DNA of 64,000 nucleotides from UBA1479 sp040218445. Lineage in GTDB: Bacteria; Pseudomonadota; Alphaproteobacteria; Rhodospirillales; Casp-alpha2. The notes under the pieces are model-generated. The model saw only the letters and a list, made by a program, of their open reading frames with translations. It had not been told where the DNA came from and did no database searches. Positions 18,108 to 26,359 of the stretch are shown here, one piece after another. The position numbers and the translations under genes are program-made. How positions within the stretch are numbered: position 1 is the first letter of the stretch; each line of letters begins with the position of its first letter. The stretch is taken from positions 186,001 through 250,000 of the forward strand of contig JAVJRK010000010.1 in the NCBI GenBank assembly GCA_040218445.1, written 5' to 3'.

Positions 18108-18160
18108 CCTGTGGATCCTTTCCTGTTCACGCGCGGTGAAGGCGCGCCCCTTTGTCCCCT

Positions 18161-18168
18161 ATTATAAT
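18161..18168. promoter_or_regulatory. palindromic -10-like ATTATAAT between DUF484 and priA
   Basis: ATTATAAT is its own reverse complement and is the only TATAAT-like element in the 140-base divergent gap, so it could serve either direction. No good -35 is seen at 17 bases on either side. Confidence 0.3.
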
Positions 18169-18201
18169 GCCAAGCCCCCCTGCCCCCTAGGGCCGCCCCC
18201 A

Positions 18202-18237
18202 AAGGAACGTCACAAGGAACGTCACAAAGAACGCCGG
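18202..18237 (+). repeat. three tandem 12-base repeats upstream of priA
   Basis: Two exact copies of AAGGAACGTCAC (18202-18213 and 18214-18225) and a degenerate third, AAAGAACGCCGG (18226-18237), end 10 bases before the priA ATG. Each unit carries an AAGGA-like ribosome-binding core, so copy number could tune priA translation. Confidence 0.6.
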
Positions 18238-18247
18238 AACCGCCGAC

Positions 18248-20476
18248 ATGACAGACGCCCCCGACACCGCCGACGGAAAGGGTGCTCCCAAGCCGGACAG
18301 GAAATCCTTTCCGGCGGGGGCCCGCGTCGCCGTGCGTCTGCCCCTGCCGCTGGCCGATGCCTATGATTACCGCGTGCCGCCGGGCGAAAGCCTGGCGCCG
18401 GGCGATTTCGTGCGCGTCCCCCTGGGCCCCCGCAGGATGACGGGCGTCGTTTGGGGCCCGGGCGGCGGCGATGTTCCCGATGCAAAGATGAAAGACATCA
18501 TCGCCCGCCTGGACGCCTTGTCCATGACGCCCGAAGCCATGGCCTTCGTCGACTGGGTCGCCGATTACACCATCCATTCGCCGGGGGCGGTCCTGCGCAT
18601 GGCGCTGAGTGTGCCCGACGCGCTCGACCCGCCCAAATCACTGATCGCCTACCGCGCCGCCGCCCCCCGGCCCGACATCAAGATCACGCCGGCCCGGGAA
18701 AAGGTTTTGGCTGCCGCATCGGAAGGCCCGCCCCGCCAGGCATCGGACCTGGCCCGCGCCGCGGGCGTGACACCCGGCGTGATTTCCGGTCTGGCCAAGA
18801 CCGGGGCCCTGGAGGCCTGCGACCTGCCGGCCTTCCCCCCGCCCCCGCCGCCCGACCTGTCCCGGCCCGGGCCGGACCTGTCCCCGGAACAGGCCCGATC
18901 GGCCGATGCCCTGAGCAAAGCCGTATCCGAAGGCTTTTCCGTCCAGGTATTGGAAGGGGTGCCCGGTTCCGGCAAGACCGAGGTTTATCTGCAAGCCGTG
19001 GCGGAAGCCGTGGCCAAAGGCCGCCAGGTTCTGGTGCTGCTGCCGGAAATCGCCCTGTCAGCCCAATGGCTGGAACGCTACCGCGCGCGATTCGGGGCAG
19101 AACCCGCCCTTTGGCATTCCGAGGTCACCCAAGCCCAGCGCCGGGAAACCTGGCGCCATGTGGCCGAAGGCAAGGTCGACGTGGTGGTCGGTGCGCGATC
19201 TGCCCTGTTCCTGCCGTTCCGGGACTTAGGGTTGATCATCATCGACGAGGAACACGACGGGTCCTTCAAACAGGAAGAAGGCGTGGTCTATAACGCCCGC
19301 GACATGGCCGTGGTGCGCGCGCAACTGGGTAAAATTCCGGTGGTGCTGGTATCGGCCACGCCGTCCCTGGAAACCCAGGCCAATGTGGACCGGGGCCGCT
19401 ATGCCCATCTGCATCTGCCGGCCCGCCACGGCGGCGCCGACCTGCCCGATGTCGATCTGGTCAACATGACCAAATCCCCGCCGCAACGGGGGCAATGGTT
19501 GTCGCCGCCCCTGCGCGAAGCCGTGACCCAGACCCTGGAACGCGGCGAGCAAGCCCTGTTGTTCCTGAACCGCCGGGGCTATGCGCCGCTGACCCTGTGC
19601 CGGACCTGCGGCCACCGTCTGCAATGCCCGCAATGCACGGCCTGGCTGGTCGAACACCGCCTGCTCAAACGCCTGCAATGCCACCACTGCGGCTATCAGA
19701 TGGCTCCGCCCCCGGCCTGTCCCGAATGCGGGGGCGAGGACAGCATGGTTCCCTGCGGCCCGGGGGTGGAGCGCCTGGCCGAAGAAGTCGCGGCCCTTTA
19801 TCCCGATGCGCGCGTCGCCATGGCGACGTCGGACAACCTGTTCAACCAGCGCACGGCCCGCGAATTCGTCCACCGCATCGAAAATCACGAGGTCGATTTG
19901 ATCATCGGCACCCAGATCGTCGCCAAAGGCTATCATTTTCCCCTGCTGACCCTGGTCGGCGTGGTCGATGCGGATCTGGGCCTGTCCGGCGGCGATCTGC
20001 GCGCGGCGGAACGCACCTATCAATTGCTCTATCAGGTTGCGGGGCGGGCCGGGCGGGCCGAACACCCGGGGCGGGTGCTGATCCAGACCTTCATGCCCGA
20101 ACACCCGGTGATGGCGGCGATCCAGGCAGGCGACCGGGACGCCTTCCTGACGGCCGAATCCCAGGGCCGCGAAGACGCCCGCATGCCGCCCTACGGCCGA
20201 TTGGTCGGCCTGATCGTGTCCGGCACGGACGAAAGCGCCGTTGACGCCGGTGCCCGCGCCCTGGGCCGCACGGCCCCGCAGGGGGCCGATATTCAGGTTT
20301 TGGGCCCGGCCCCCGCCCCGCTTGCCATGATCCGCGGGCGGCACCGACGCAGGCTGTTGCTGAAGGCCGGACGGGGGACCGCCGTGCAGCCGATCATCCG
20401 CACCTGGATCCAGCGTGCGCAGATCCCCAAGAAGGTCCGCGTGCAGGTCGACGTGGATCCATATTCGTTCATGTAA
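18248..20476 (+). CDS. priA: primosomal protein N' / replication restart helicase PriA
   Basis: 742 aa. The N-terminal 3' DNA-binding region is followed by a Pro-rich linker (six consecutive Pro near 197-202). The helicase has Walker A VPGSGKTE (about 238-245) and DEEH (near 328). The zinc-binding Cys array CRTCGHRLQCPQC begins near 451, with CHHCGY and CPECGGED after it. PriA reloads the replisome at stalled forks. ATG 18248 follows tandem AAGGAACGTCAC repeats. Confidence 0.96.
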   Translation: MTDAPDTADGKGAPKPDRKSFPAGARVAVRLPLPLADAYDYRVPPGESLAPGDFVRVPLGPRRMTGVVWGPGGGDVPDAKMKDIIARLDALSMTPEAMAFVDWVADYTIHSPGAVLRMALSVPDALDPPKSLIAYRAAAPRPDIKITPAREKVLAAASEGPPRQASDLARAAGVTPGVISGLAKTGALEACDLPAFPPPPPPDLSRPGPDLSPEQARSADALSKAVSEGFSVQVLEGVPGSGKTEVYLQAVAEAVAKGRQVLVLLPEIALSAQWLERYRARFGAEPALWHSEVTQAQRRETWRHVAEGKVDVVVGARSALFLPFRDLGLIIIDEEHDGSFKQEEGVVYNARDMAVVRAQLGKIPVVLVSATPSLETQANVDRGRYAHLHLPARHGGADLPDVDLVNMTKSPPQRGQWLSPPLREAVTQTLERGEQALLFLNRRGYAPLTLCRTCGHRLQCPQCTAWLVEHRLLKRLQCHHCGYQMAPPPACPECGGEDSMVPCGPGVERLAEEVAALYPDARVAMATSDNLFNQRTAREFVHRIENHEVDLIIGTQIVAKGYHFPLLTLVGVVDADLGLSGGDLRAAERTYQLLYQVAGRAGRAEHPGRVLIQTFMPEHPVMAAIQAGDRDAFLTAESQGREDARMPPYGRLVGLIVSGTDESAVDAGARALGRTAPQGADIQVLGPAPAPLAMIRGRHRRRLLLKAGRGTAVQPIIRTWIQRAQIPKKVRVQVDVDPYSFM

Positions 20477-20553
20477 ACGGCCCTGAAAAAGCGCCCGAAA
20501 CGGGCCCAAAAACGGGTAATTTGCGGGCCGGGGAAAAACCCCGCCGACTCTGG

Positions 20554-20582
20554 TTGCATGTGCGAAACCTCTGTGGTAGGAC
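20554..20582 (+). promoter_or_regulatory. candidate atpHAGDC promoter
   Basis: TTGCAT (20554-20559) and TAGGAC (20577-20582) are 17 bases apart, matching the relaxed housekeeping promoter of alphaproteobacteria. It lies within the 230-base gap before atpH; the leader would be about 115 bases. Confidence 0.4.
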
Positions 20583-20626
20583 TGGCCGCGCTTTTCAGGC
20601 GGGGTCCGCCGGAATTGGCGGGATTT

Positions 20627-20643
20627 CGCCTATTTTTTAGGCG
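20627..20643. repeat. hairpin CGCCTA-TTTTT-TAGGCG in the atpH leader
   Basis: A perfect 6-bp stem with a T5 loop lies about 64 bases before atpH. As RNA it would form a stable hairpin with a U loop in the 5' leader; no function is known. Confidence 0.4.
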
Positions 20644-20706
20644 CTTGAACTGACCGAAACCGGCCTTCCACGGGTCCGTAAAAAACTTAATCAAGGGGTT
20701 TCCCAG

Positions 20707-21258
20707 GTGTCATCGGATATCGCAGGCGCTTCCGGCCTTGCAGGCCGCTATGCGACCGCCCTATACGAATTGGCCGAGGCCGATAATAAATTGGACGAGG
20801 TCGCCAATGACCTTGCCACGATCCGCAACATGGTCGACGAAAGTGCCGACCTGGCGCGTCTGATCCGATCACCGGTGATCGCACGCAACGACCAAGTCGC
20901 CGCCATGGATGCGATCCTGACGGAAGCGGGTGTTTCCGAACTCACGAAACGCTTTATCGGTGTCGTCGCGCAGAACCGCCGCTTGTTCGCGCTGACCACC
21001 ATGATCAAGCAATTCCAAGCAATCTTGGCCCAGCGCCGGGGTGAACTGACCGCCGAGGTCACGTCCGCCCAGGCCCTGAGCGACAAGCAACGTCAAGCGA
21101 TCGAGGATGGACTGAAAAAGGCCATGGGCACGAAAGTTGCCGTGGACGCCCAGGTAGACGAAGACCTGTTGGGCGGCCTGGTGGTCAAAATCGGCTCACG
21201 CATGATCGATTCCTCGATCAAAACGAAACTTCAGCAACTTCGCCTAAGCATGCGATAA
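20707..21258 (+). CDS. atpH: F1Fo ATP synthase delta subunit
   Basis: 183 aa. The delta subunit is part of the peripheral stalk joining F1 to Fo. The N-terminal GLAGRYATALYELAEA and the C-terminal VDEDLLGGLVVKIGSRMIDSS are diagnostic of the family. The start is GTG 20707 with AAGGGG 8 bases upstream. It is the first gene of atpHAGDC; Fo genes are not in the window, in line with the split atp operons of many alphaproteobacteria. Confidence 0.95.
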   Translation: MSSDIAGASGLAGRYATALYELAEADNKLDEVANDLATIRNMVDESADLARLIRSPVIARNDQVAAMDAILTEAGVSELTKRFIGVVAQNRRLFALTTMIKQFQAILAQRRGELTAEVTSAQALSDKQRQAIEDGLKKAMGTKVAVDAQVDEDLLGGLVVKIGSRMIDSSIKTKLQQLRLSMR

Positions 21259-21273
21259 GAGGGGATCCCGACC

Positions 21274-22809
21274 ATGGAAATCCGCGCCGCGGAAATCTCC
21301 GCCATTCTTAAGAAACAAATCGCCGATTTCGGCTCTGAAGCCGAAGTCGCCGAAGTCGGCCAAGTACTGTCCGTTGGTGACGGTATCGCCCGCGTTTATG
21401 GCCTTGACCAGGTGCAAGCCGGGGAAATGGTTGAATTCCCGGGCGGCATTAAGGGTATGGCCCTTAACCTGGAAACCGACAACGTCGGTATCGTTATTTT
21501 CGGTGACGACCGCGACATCAAGGAAGGCGACACCGTCAAGCGGACGGGCGACATCGTCGACGTTCCGGTCGGCAAGGAACTTCTCGGCCGCGTCGTTGAC
21601 GGCCTGGGCAATCCGATCGACGGCAAGGGTGAGCTTAAATCCACCGAACGCCGCCTGGTCGAAGTCAAGGCGCCCGGCATCATCCCGCGTAAATCCGTGC
21701 ACGAGCCGGTGCAGACGGGCCTCAAGGCGATCGACAGCCTGATCCCGGTCGGCCGCGGCCAGCGCGAACTGATCATCGGTGACCGCCAGACCGGCAAGAC
21801 CGCCGTGATCATCGACACGATCCTGAACCAGAAGACGGTCAACGAGAACGCCAAGGACGAATCGGAAAAGCTGTACTGCGTGTACGTCGCCGTCGGCCAG
21901 AAACGTTCCACCGTGGCCCAGTTGGTTAAGACGCTCGAAGACTACGACGCCATGAAGTATTCCATCGTCGTCGCCGCCACGGCTTCCGAGCCGGCGCCGA
22001 TGCAGTTCCTGGCACCCTACACGGGCTGCACCATGGGCGAATACTTCCGCGACAACGGCATGCACGCCGTCATCTTCTATGACGATCTGTCCAAGCAGGC
22101 CGTTGCCTACCGTCAGATGTCCCTGCTGCTTCGCCGTCCGCCGGGACGTGAAGCTTATCCGGGTGACGTGTTCTATCTGCACTCCCGCCTGCTGGAACGT
22201 GCGGCCAAGATGAACGACAGCGAAGGCTCCGGTTCCCTGACCGCCCTTCCGGTCATCGAAACCCAGGCCGGTGACGTGTCCGCCTATATTCCGACCAACG
22301 TGATTTCCATCACCGACGGTCAGATCTTCCTGGAAACGGAACTGTTCTATAAGGGCATCCGCCCGGCCGTGAACGTCGGCCTGTCGGTGTCGCGCGTCGG
22401 TTCCGCCGCCCAGACCAAGGCCATGAAGCAGGTTGCCGGCTCGATCAAGCTGGAACTGGCTCAGTACCGTGAAATGGCGGCCTTCGCCCAGTTCGCATCC
22501 GACCTTGACCCCGCCACCCAGCGTCTGCTGGCGCGCGGCGAGCGTCTGACCGAACTGCTGAAGCAGCCCCAGTATTCGCCGCTGACCGTGGCCGAACAGG
22601 TGGTCGTGATCTTCGCCGGCACCAAGGGTTTTGCCGACGGCATCAAGGTCGCCGACATCACGGCTTATGAAACCCGTCTGTTGGACGCGGTCCGCGACAA
22701 GGGTGCCGACATTCTGGCCACCATTGCCGAGGAAAAGGCGCTCAGCGACGACACCAGCGAGAAGCTGTCGAAGTTCCTCGACGATTTCACCAAGTCCTTC
22801 GCGGCCTAA
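21274..22809 (+). CDS. atpA: F1Fo ATP synthase alpha subunit
   Basis: 511 aa, typical length. The P-loop GDRQTGKT is at about 169-176 and the signature PAVNVGLSVSRVGSAAQ near 365-380. It alternates with beta in the F1 hexamer and binds nucleotide non-catalytically. ATG 21274 is preceded by GAGGGG 15 bases after the atpH stop. Confidence 0.98.
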   Translation: MEIRAAEISAILKKQIADFGSEAEVAEVGQVLSVGDGIARVYGLDQVQAGEMVEFPGGIKGMALNLETDNVGIVIFGDDRDIKEGDTVKRTGDIVDVPVGKELLGRVVDGLGNPIDGKGELKSTERRLVEVKAPGIIPRKSVHEPVQTGLKAIDSLIPVGRGQRELIIGDRQTGKTAVIIDTILNQKTVNENAKDESEKLYCVYVAVGQKRSTVAQLVKTLEDYDAMKYSIVVAATASEPAPMQFLAPYTGCTMGEYFRDNGMHAVIFYDDLSKQAVAYRQMSLLLRRPPGREAYPGDVFYLHSRLLERAAKMNDSEGSGSLTALPVIETQAGDVSAYIPTNVISITDGQIFLETELFYKGIRPAVNVGLSVSRVGSAAQTKAMKQVAGSIKLELAQYREMAAFAQFASDLDPATQRLLARGERLTELLKQPQYSPLTVAEQVVVIFAGTKGFADGIKVADITAYETRLLDAVRDKGADILATIAEEKALSDDTSEKLSKFLDDFTKSFAA

Positions 22810-22862
22810 GCGTCGGGAACGGTCACAAGCCAACCTGACGGACGAACGAGGAAAGCGCTTTC

Positions 22863-23753
22863 ATGCCTTCGCTCAAGGATCTGAAAATCCGGATCAACAG
22901 CGTCAAATCGACGCAAAAGATCACTTCGGCCATGAAGATGGTGGCCGCGGCAAAACTGCGCCGCGCCCAAGAAGGTGCCGAGGCCGCCCGCCCCTATGCG
23001 GAACGCATGGAGGGCATGGTGGCCGCCATCGGTGCCTCGATCGGGGATCCCGAGGGTGCGCCCCGGATGCTCGCCGGAACCGGTGCCGATGACACCCACC
23101 TGCTTGTCGCCTGCACGGCCGACCGCGGTCTTTGCGGCGGCTTCAACGGCTCCATCGTGCGGGAAACCCGCGCAACGGCCCGCCGCCTGAAAGCCGACGG
23201 CAAGACGGTGAAAATTCTGTGCGTCGGCAAGAAGGCACGTGACCTTCTGCGCCGCGACTTCGCCAAGGACATCGTCGATACGGTCGAAGGCATCGGTAAA
23301 CGTGGGGTTCAATTCCACGAAGCCGATGGCGTCGCCGACAAGATCACGGAAATGTTCGAAGCCGGCGAATTCGACATCTGCACGGTCATCTTCAACCGTT
23401 TCCAATCGGCCATGACCCAGATCGTCACCAAACAGCAGGTCATTCCCTTCCAGCCGACCACGGCGGAAGAAAACGAGGAGAAATCCTCGGGCCCGTCGGC
23501 GGTCTATCTGTACGAGCCGGACGAAGAAGATATTCTCGCCGAACTGTTGCCGCGCAATCTGGCGGTTCAGATCTTCCAGGCCTTGCTGGAAAGCTCGGCT
23601 TCGGAACACGGGGCGCGCATGACGGCCATGGATTCCGCCACGCGCAACGCCGGCGAAATGATCGACAACCTGACGCTGACCTACAACCGCACGCGTCAGG
23701 CCTTCATCACCAAGGAACTTATCGAAATTATCTCGGGCGCCGAGGCGCTTTAG
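22863..23753 (+). CDS. atpG: F1Fo ATP synthase gamma subunit
   Basis: 296 aa. The central rotor shaft of F1. The N-terminal helix MPSLKDLKIRINSVKSTQK, followed by ITSAMKMVAAAKLRRAQ, and the C-terminal helix ATRNAGEMIDNLTLTYNRTRQA are conserved. It follows atpA by 53 bases; a weak GAGGAAAG ribosome-binding site precedes ATG 22863. Confidence 0.97.
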   Translation: MPSLKDLKIRINSVKSTQKITSAMKMVAAAKLRRAQEGAEAARPYAERMEGMVAAIGASIGDPEGAPRMLAGTGADDTHLLVACTADRGLCGGFNGSIVRETRATARRLKADGKTVKILCVGKKARDLLRRDFAKDIVDTVEGIGKRGVQFHEADGVADKITEMFEAGEFDICTVIFNRFQSAMTQIVTKQQVIPFQPTTAEENEEKSSGPSAVYLYEPDEEDILAELLPRNLAVQIFQALLESSASEHGARMTAMDSATRNAGEMIDNLTLTYNRTRQAFITKELIEIISGAEAL

Positions 23754-23782
23754 AAGTCCGTTTGAACGGGAGCTAAAAAACT

Positions 23783-25207
23783 ATGTCTACGAACAGTGTT
23801 GGTAAGGTGTCTCAGGTTCTGGGCGCCGTCGTGGACGTTCATTTCGAAGGCGATCTGCCGGCGATCATGAACGCTCTGCATGTGAAACTCGGCGATAACA
23901 CGCTGGTTCTCGAAGTTGCGCAGCACCTTGGCGAGAACACCGTGCGGACCATCGCCATGGACACCACGGACGGCCTGCAACGCGGCACCGAAGTCTCCGA
24001 CACCGGTGACAGCATTCAGGTTCCCGTCGGTCCGGAAACGCTGGGCCGCATCATGAACGTGATCGGCGACCCGGTTGACGAACGCGGCCCGGTCAAGACC
24101 AAGTCCCGTTCGCCGATCCACCGTTCGGCCCCGGAATTCCACGAGCAGTCGACGGAAACGGAAATCCTCACCACCGGCATTAAGGTCGTCGATCTGATCG
24201 CGCCTTACGCCAAGGGCGGTAAGATCGGCCTGTTCGGCGGCGCCGGCGTGGGCAAGACGGTTCTGATCATGGAACTGATCAACAACGTCGCCAAGGGCCA
24301 CGGTGGTTATTCCGTGTTTGCCGGTGTGGGCGAGCGGACCCGCGAGGGCAACGACCTTTACCATGAAATGATCGAATCCGGCGTTATCGACCTGGAAGGC
24401 AACAATTCCAAGGCCGCCCTGGTTTATGGTCAAATGAACGAGCCTCCGGGAGCCCGTGCCCGTGTCGCGCTGACCGGCCTGACCCAGGCCGAATACTTCC
24501 GCGACGAAGAAGGCCAGGACGTGTTGCTGTTCATCGACAACATCTTCCGCTTCACCCAGGCCGGCTCCGAAGTGTCGGCGCTGTTGGGCCGTATTCCCTC
24601 GGCCGTGGGTTATCAGCCGACGCTGGCGACCGACATGGGCATGCTGCAGGAACGTATTACCTCGACCAAGAAGGGTTCCATCACCTCGGTCCAGGCCATT
24701 TACGTCCCGGCCGATGACTTGACCGACCCGGCCCCTGCAACGTCCTTCGCGCACCTGGATGCGACCACGGTTCTGTCGCGTCAGATCGCCGAATTGGGCA
24801 TCTACCCGGCCGTTGACCCGCTCGATTCCACCTCGCGCATGCTTGATCCGCGCATCATCGGTGACGAGCACTACGGCGTCGCCACCAAGGTTCAGCAGAC
24901 CCTGCAGACCTACAAGTCCCTGCAGGACATCATTGCGATCCTGGGCATGGACGAACTGTCGGAAGAAGACAAACAGACCGTTGCCCGGGCGCGCAAGATC
25001 CAGCGCTTCCTGTCGCAGCCGTTCCACGTGGCCGAAGTGTTCACCGGCACGCCGGGTGTTCTGGTCCCGCTGGAAGACACCATCAAGGGCTTCAAAGGCA
25101 TCGTCGAAGGCGAATACGACCACCTGCCGGAATCGGCGTTCTACATGGTCGGCACCATCGACGAAGCCGTCGAGAAAGCCAAAAAGATGGCCGCGGAAGC
25201 CGCTTAA
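23783..25207 (+). CDS. atpD: F1Fo ATP synthase beta subunit
   Basis: 474 aa. The catalytic subunit: P-loop GGAGVGKT (about 152-159), GERTREGNDL, and the signature PAVDPLDSTSR. It lies 29 bases after atpG with GGGAGC upstream of ATG 23783. Its length and motifs are canonical. Confidence 0.98.
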   Translation: MSTNSVGKVSQVLGAVVDVHFEGDLPAIMNALHVKLGDNTLVLEVAQHLGENTVRTIAMDTTDGLQRGTEVSDTGDSIQVPVGPETLGRIMNVIGDPVDERGPVKTKSRSPIHRSAPEFHEQSTETEILTTGIKVVDLIAPYAKGGKIGLFGGAGVGKTVLIMELINNVAKGHGGYSVFAGVGERTREGNDLYHEMIESGVIDLEGNNSKAALVYGQMNEPPGARARVALTGLTQAEYFRDEEGQDVLLFIDNIFRFTQAGSEVSALLGRIPSAVGYQPTLATDMGMLQERITSTKKGSITSVQAIYVPADDLTDPAPATSFAHLDATTVLSRQIAELGIYPAVDPLDSTSRMLDPRIIGDEHYGVATKVQQTLQTYKSLQDIIAILGMDELSEEDKQTVARARKIQRFLSQPFHVAEVFTGTPGVLVPLEDTIKGFKGIVEGEYDHLPESAFYMVGTIDEAVEKAKKMAAEAA

Positions 25208-25237
25208 GCCTTGGTTCGGACAAAGGACACTCAATAG

Positions 25238-25639
25238 ATGGCCGATACGATCCAATTCGATCTGGTTTCGCCCGAAAAACTGGTGGCGTCGCAGGCCGTG
25301 GACATGGTCGTCGTCCCCGGCGGCGAGGGCGACCTGGGTGTCCTGCCGGGCCACTCACTTCTGATCGGCACGGTGCGGCCGGGCGTGATCGACATCCACG
25401 AAGGCGGCAAGGTCTCGAACAAGATCTTCGTCGCCGGCGGGTTCGTCGAAATCAACCCGGAAACCTGCACCGTTCTGGCCGAGGAAGCCGTGCCCGTCGC
25501 GGACATCGACAAGGGGGCCGCCAACGACCGCCTTCAGGAAGCGCAAAAAGCGCTTGCCGAAGCCGGTGATGACAAGGCCAAGGCCGATGCCGAAAACGCC
25601 GTGACGATCGCCGAGGCGATGGTGGCCGCAGCCGGCTAA
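25238..25639 (+). CDS. atpC: F1Fo ATP synthase epsilon subunit
   Basis: 133 aa. The N-terminal beta-sandwich (IQFDLVSPEKLVASQ, GGEGDLGVLPGH) and the C-terminal helical hairpin are typical. Epsilon joins gamma and can inhibit ATP hydrolysis. It is the last gene of the operon; a strong terminator starts 21 bases after its stop. Confidence 0.95.
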   Translation: MADTIQFDLVSPEKLVASQAVDMVVVPGGEGDLGVLPGHSLLIGTVRPGVIDIHEGGKVSNKIFVAGGFVEINPETCTVLAEEAVPVADIDKGAANDRLQEAQKALAEAGDDKAKADAENAVTIAEAMVAAAG

Positions 25640-25660
25640 GGGCTTCCATACAGACTTACA

Positions 25661-25690
25661 AAAAACGCCGCGCTTCGCGGCGTTTTTTTA
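25661..25690 (+). terminator. terminator of the atp operon
   Basis: The CGCCGCG/CGCGGCG stem (25667-25673 / 25677-25683) with a CTT loop is followed by seven T and preceded by six A, so it is a near-perfect bidirectional rho-independent terminator. Confidence 0.93.
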
Positions 25691-25716
25691 TGCCTGCAGG
25701 CAGCTGACTTCGCCTT

Positions 25717-25745
25717 TCGAACAGGCGGAGCAGCCTGCTATAACG
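25717..25745 (+). promoter_or_regulatory. candidate sixA promoter
   Basis: TTCGAA (25717-25722) and TATAAC (25740-25745) are separated by 17 bases, 46 bases before the sixA start and right after the atp terminator. Confidence 0.45.
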
Positions 25746-25791
25746 GCATATCGGCGCATGCATCCGCCGATAATAAAAATGGAGCTCTTGA

Positions 25792-26274
25792 ATGCGTCTT
25801 TACCTCGTGCGCCATGGCCTTGCCATGACCAAGGACGAAAACCCTGACCGTCCCTTGAACGAACAGGGGCAAAAGGACGTGGGCCGCATGGCATCGTTTC
25901 TGGGCCGGGCCGGTATCCGGGTTTCCCGCGTCATTCATTCGGAAATCCTGCGCGCCCAGCAAACGGCGCTGGCTCTTTCACCGGTTATCGGGCCGGGCCG
26001 TATTGTCGAGGAAATGAAGGACCTGACGCCGTCCTCCCGCCTGGACAGTCTGGTCGAGGCCGCAGGCCTATGGAACGAGGACACCATGGTGGTCGGCCAT
26101 GACCCGTTCATGAGCCGCATCACCTCTTATCTGACCTGCGGCGATGCCAGCGCCGGGGTCATCGCCTTCGATCCGGGTTCGGTCGCCTGCCTGGAACGCG
26201 ATCCGATCATCACGGAAAAAGGCGGGCATTGGATGCTGATGTGGCATATGAGCCCGGTGTTGTTGGGGACGTGA
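25792..26274 (+). CDS. sixA: SixA-type phosphohistidine phosphatase
   Basis: 160 aa. A histidine phosphatase fold with the N-terminal RHG motif (Arg7-His8-Gly9) in MRLYLVRHG and a second active-site histidine in VVGHDPFMS. SixA removes phosphate from histidine of phosphotransfer proteins. The short length favours SixA over phosphoglycerate mutases. GGAG lies upstream of ATG 25792. It is convergent with uvrB across 85 bases that hold no clear terminator. Confidence 0.85.
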   Translation: MRLYLVRHGLAMTKDENPDRPLNEQGQKDVGRMASFLGRAGIRVSRVIHSEILRAQQTALALSPVIGPGRIVEEMKDLTPSSRLDSLVEAAGLWNEDTMVVGHDPFMSRITSYLTCGDASAGVIAFDPGSVACLERDPIITEKGGHWMLMWHMSPVLLGT

Positions 26275-26359
26275 CTGTCTACTAGGTAACCCTCCTACCG
26301 GGCATGGTGCTCTGGCTGCGAATGGCCGCCGATATTTTTTGAAAATCAGGCTAAGCGCT

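Noticed and set aside
21244..25354. Long minus-strand frames opposite atpA and atpD
   Set aside because: They are rich in His, Gly and Asp, have no domains, and mirror conserved ATP synthase genes.
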